DNA from: Planctomycetia bacterium
GTDB lineage: Bacteria; Planctomycetota; Planctomycetia; Pirellulales; S012-138
Assembly: GCA_016177915.1 (NCBI GenBank)
Contig: JACOUI010000171.1
Location: forward strand, 1-32,994
Reading direction: 5' to 3'
Length of the DNA: 32,994 nucleotides
In this document: positions 30,148 to 32,994 of the stretch, piece by piece
Layout of the letters: every line of letters begins with the position of its first letter
How positions within the stretch are numbered: the first letter of the stretch is position 1
Position numbers and translations under genes: made by a program
The notes under the pieces: generated by a model
The model's input: only the letters and a program-made list of their open reading frames with translations
The model's database searches: none
What the model was told of the DNA's origin: nothing

Positions 30148-31608
30148 ATGCGCAACACGCGGGCCACACAACTGCTGTTCGAGCTGAGCAAGCCCGGCCG
30201 CCGGGCCGGGCGCTGCCCGGAGTGCGACGTGCCGCAGGCGCCGCTCGATGAGCTGTTGCCGCCGGGCGCGGTCGCCGCGTCGCCGCCCCCGCTGCCCGAA
30301 CTGGCCGAGCCGGACGTCATCCGCCACTACGTAAACCTGTCGACGCAAAACATGTCCGTCGACACCCACACGTATCCGCTCGGCTCCTGCACGATGAAAT
30401 ACAACCCCAAGCGCAACGAGCGCGTGGCGGCCATGCCGGGCATCGCACACCTACATCCCTATCAGCCGGAAGACACGCTGCAGGGGATGCTGCAGCTTCT
30501 GTTCGAGGTGCAGACGTACCTGGCGGAGATCGGCGGACTCGACGCCGTCTCGCTTCAGCCAGCGGCCGGGGCGCACGGCGAGCTGACGTCGCTGCTCGTC
30601 GCGGCGGCCTACTTCCGCGACACCGGCCAGCATCGCAAGCGCGTGCTCATTCCCGACACGGCCCACGGCACGAACCCCGCCAGCGCCGCCATGGCCGGCT
30701 TCGAGTGCGTCACCGTGAAGAGCACGCCCCAGGGCTTCGTCGATATGGAGGACCTGGCCGCCAGGCTCGACGAAAACACCGCCGTCTTCATGATCACGAA
30801 CCCCAACACCCTGGGCATGTTCGAGCGGCAGATCCGCCAGATCGCCGACCGCGTCCACGCCGCCGGCGGCCTGCTCTATCTCGACGGCGCGAACATGAAC
30901 GCCATCCTCGGCATCGCCCGCCCCGGCGACTTCGGCGCCGATATGATGCACTACAACCCGCACAAGACCTTCAGCGGCCCGCACGGCGGCGGCGGACCGG
31001 GCGCCGGGCCGATCGCCGTCCGCAAAGTGCTCGAGCCGTATCTGCCTTCGCCCGTCGTCGTCCGCCGCGGCGACCGCTTCGCCCTCGACTACGATCGCAA
31101 GAAGTCGATCGGCCGCGTCCGCAGCTTTTTTGGCAACACGGGCGTGCTCGTGCGGGCGTATGCCTACATCCGCACGCACGGACCCGACGGACTCAAGCGC
31201 GTGGCCGAGAACGCCGTCCTCAACGCCAACTATCTCCTGGCCCGCGTCAAAGGCTTCCTCCCGGTGGCCCAGGGCGACCGCTGCATGCACGAGTTCGTGG
31301 CCACGGCCGCGAAGCTCAAGGCCGAGAAAGGCATCTCGGCGATGGACATCGCCAAGCGATTGCTCGATCACGGCTTCCACGCGCCGACAGTCTATTTCCC
31401 GATCACGGTCAAGGAAGCGATGATGATCGAGCCGACGGAGACGGAGAGCAAGGAATCGCTCGACGCCCTGGCCGATACGCTCCTTTCCATCACGCAGGAA
31501 TCGGCGGAGTTTTTGCACGAGGCGCCGCACACAACGCCGATCAGCCGTCCGGACGAAGTCGCGGCGGCGCGGAAGCCGGTGCTGAAGTGGACGCCCGGGC
31601 CGGCGTAG
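30148..31608 (+). CDS. gcvPB: Glycine dehydrogenase (decarboxylating) subunit 2
   Basis: 486 residues, the PLP-carrying C-terminal half of the split P protein. PLP lysine K273 lies in HYNPHKTFSGPHGGGGPGAG. Other marks are MSVDTHTYPLGSCTMKYNPK, LQPAAGAHGELT, DTAHGTNPASAAMAGF, and TNPNTLGMFER. The ATG at 30148 gives the usual N-terminus (RATQLLFELSKPGRR); the longer frame upstream overlaps the PIN gene and is not family-like. Ribosome site is weak. Its distance from gcvPA (1.3 kb) is due to the inserted PIN pair. Confidence 0.95.
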   Translation: MRNTRATQLLFELSKPGRRAGRCPECDVPQAPLDELLPPGAVAASPPPLPELAEPDVIRHYVNLSTQNMSVDTHTYPLGSCTMKYNPKRNERVAAMPGIAHLHPYQPEDTLQGMLQLLFEVQTYLAEIGGLDAVSLQPAAGAHGELTSLLVAAAYFRDTGQHRKRVLIPDTAHGTNPASAAMAGFECVTVKSTPQGFVDMEDLAARLDENTAVFMITNPNTLGMFERQIRQIADRVHAAGGLLYLDGANMNAILGIARPGDFGADMMHYNPHKTFSGPHGGGGPGAGPIAVRKVLEPYLPSPVVVRRGDRFALDYDRKKSIGRVRSFFGNTGVLVRAYAYIRTHGPDGLKRVAENAVLNANYLLARVKGFLPVAQGDRCMHEFVATAAKLKAEKGISAMDIAKRLLDHGFHAPTVYFPITVKEAMMIEPTETESKESLDALADTLLSITQESAEFLHEAPHTTPISRPDEVAAARKPVLKWTPGPA

Positions 31609-31645
31609 CTCCATCCATCGCCCGGCGCGTTCGGACGGACGTCCA

Positions 31646-32782
31646 TCAGGCTCTGGCAATCGCCAGCAGATAATCCGCCCATTGTCTGCCCATCGCCTCG
31701 GCCGTGTACTTGGCCAGCGCAACGCGTCGCAGCTTCTCAACTACGGCGCGATTACCTGGACTGACGGCGACGCGCACTGCCTCGGCAAGTTGCGCGGCTG
31801 AGGGGTGGATGGGCACGGTGACGCATGAAATGCCGTGATTGCGCTCCAATTCCGGCACGATGCCGACTCGCGTGGCGACGACCGGAACACCGGCCAGCAT
31901 CGCTTCGACGAGCACCATGGAGAATCCTTCGCTCGGGCTTGCCATAATAACGCAATCGAGGGCGTGATACGCGTCGCCGACCTGGTAGAGCGGATCGACG
32001 AAAACCGCATCGGGTGTGAGCCGCAGCGCGCCCTCGCAAACCCCGGGTCCGTATCCCTTGCCGACGTACACGGCGCGATAACCGTTTCCGAGAGCGGCCA
32101 CGGCCTGCGAGACGGCGATCGGGTTCTTCTCCCATGAGAACCGACCGACGTAGCCGACGGCTGTATCTGATTGTCCCAACCCCCATTCGCGTCGCACCTG
32201 TTCTCGCGGCCGACTCGGCAGGCAGCGGCGCGCGTCCACGCCGTTCGCGATGACGGTAACTTTCGCATCGCCGAAAGGCGTCGCTGCCGCCTGGGACACG
32301 GCTACGAAGTGCGTCGCCACGCGCCGGCAGCTCGCGACAAACTGCCTCGTCCAGGCGCAACACCCGTGAGAGACAAGGACGACCGGCCCGTGGAATCCCG
32401 AGATCATTCCCGTAAGATCGTGTACGCCCCAGGTGACAATCACATCGGCCCACCTGGCCAGCCCTCGGACGGCAGCGGCGCCGACGCCGACCGGCGCGAA
32501 CTCTGCCGTTTTCGTCCGCATCTCATTTTCGACAGCCGCGGGGTTCGTGACCGCCGCGGCCCATTCGATTTGAGAGCGGCTGCACCGCGCGACGCCCAAG
32601 AACCAGTGTTCAACGCCGCCGATCAGCAAATTCGGCGTGACAAAGCCCACGCGCAACCGCGGCGCCGGGCGCGCCGCAAGCCAGGCCCTTTCAGGCGCCG
32701 ACGCCACGTCGGCGGGCAATTCGCCTCGGTCGGCCGGCATCGGGCGCGGCGATGGAACGCTCTGGGCATGAAAGATCGGCAT
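31646..32782 (-). CDS. Glycosyltransferase family 4 protein
   Basis: 378 residues, GT-B fold retaining glycosyltransferase (GT4-like). The N-terminal domain has LRVGFVTPNLLIGGVEHWFL (GG contact loop). The C-terminal domain has ANGVD, GYVGRFSWEKNP (sugar-nucleotide site) and the SEGFSMVLVEAMLAGVPVVAT motif with the EX7E-type glutamates. Probably adds sugars to a cell-surface glycan; the substrate is unknown. The first 40 residues are Pro/Ala-rich and may not all be translated; a later start is possible. Convergent with gcvPB (37 bp gap), with no clear terminator. Confidence 0.88.
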   Translation of the reverse strand: MPIFHAQSVPSPRPMPADRGELPADVASAPERAWLAARPAPRLRVGFVTPNLLIGGVEHWFLGVARCSRSQIEWAAAVTNPAAVENEMRTKTAEFAPVGVGAAAVRGLARWADVIVTWGVHDLTGMISGFHGPVVLVSHGCCAWTRQFVASCRRVATHFVAVSQAAATPFGDAKVTVIANGVDARRCLPSRPREQVRREWGLGQSDTAVGYVGRFSWEKNPIAVSQAVAALGNGYRAVYVGKGYGPGVCEGALRLTPDAVFVDPLYQVGDAYHALDCVIMASPSEGFSMVLVEAMLAGVPVVATRVGIVPELERNHGISCVTVPIHPSAAQLAEAVRVAVSPGNRAVVEKLRRVALAKYTAEAMGRQWADYLLAIARA

Positions 32783-32821
32783 TGGAATTCAAGGACGTGC
32801 TAGCGATCCAAGGATTTAAGT

Positions 32822-32994
32822 TTGGATCAAAGCTCCAGGGGTGTGGTGGACCTAATCCGCGAGGAGAACACGTTCCTCGCTGATTTTGTCAGCACCCTTG
32901 ATGCGTTGCCGCAAGTTACCGGCGAAGAGGGCGGTCGCTACGGGGAGCTCATGGAGGTTCTCCGGAAGCACGCTCAAAAGTCGGACGAGCTACA
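32822..32994 (+). CDS. Unknown protein, N-terminal fragment at the window edge
   Basis: 57 codons read without a stop to the right edge. Start is taken as TTG 32822, with AAGGA seven bases upstream; the frame is closed by TAG at 32801. The sequence is helical and acidic (VVDLIREENTFLADFVSTLDAL, then GRYGELMEVLRKHAQKSDEL). No family was recognised. Divergent from the glycosyltransferase. Confidence 0.5.
   Translation, partial: MDQSSRGVVDLIREENTFLADFVSTLDALPQVTGEEGGRYGELMEVLRKHAQKSDEL

Overview
The window is a high-GC chromosomal segment that I would place in the Planctomycetes, probably near the Pirellulales. This is inferred from gene content and repeat style, not from a marker gene. Supporting signs are a lipid A gene (lpxB), glycine decarboxylase split into gcvPA and gcvPB, secreted HEAT-repeat and PQQ-propeller proteins, a small-protein/HNH cassette of a type I associate with planctomycetes, and many short palindromic (REP-like) repeats between genes. 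No tRNA, rRNA, CRISPR array, prophage or complete insertion sequence other than two RAYT transposases is visible.

Layout. 0-3 kb: a MerR/GyrI-like regulator (minus) faces an NtrC-type response regulator (plus). Between them lie three 31-bp palindromic repeats, a GTGTGCGG dyad and a near-perfect sigma-54 promoter. 3-5.5 kb: two exported proteins, a HEAT-repeat protein and a glycine-rich protein broken by a frameshift. 5.5-7.8 kb: an exported PQQ-propeller protein. 8.1-12.1 kb: a three-gene molybdenum hydroxylase operon in the order FAD, 2Fe-2S, Mo subunit. 12.1-14.85 kb: an accessory island made of two paralogous unknown proteins (A1, A2) bracketing two copies of a small protein (S1, S2), an HNH nuclease with an altered C-terminus and an orphan addiction-module antitoxin. 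14.9-20.5 kb: housekeeping genes on the minus strand (cysC, lpxB, truB, a DUF456 membrane protein, a 2-oxoacid dehydrogenase E2) separated by palindromic elements. 20.7-24.2 kb: a thioesterase and an M20 peptidase interleaved with two RAYT (REP-associated tyrosine transposase) genes, each with its own REP variant. 24.2-25.5 kb: a CNNM/CorC-type transporter. 25.8-31.6 kb: the glycine cleavage operon gcvT-gcvH-gcvPA-[unknown-PIN]-gcvPB. 31.6-32.8 kb: a glycosyltransferase, then a partial gene running off the right edge.

How the parts work together. The gcv genes encode the T, H and split P proteins of glycine cleavage; the L protein is not here. The molybdenum hydroxylase genes should form one heterotrimeric oxidoreductase of unknown substrate. 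The response regulator probably regulates its own sigma-54 promoter. The most unusual features are: the translationally coupled unknown/PIN pair inside the gcv operon; the rearranged A/S/HNH/antitoxin island; two RAYTs with REP variants that differ in step; REP copies that supply the TAG stop codon of three separate genes; and a 225-bp nested palindrome between cysC and lpxB.
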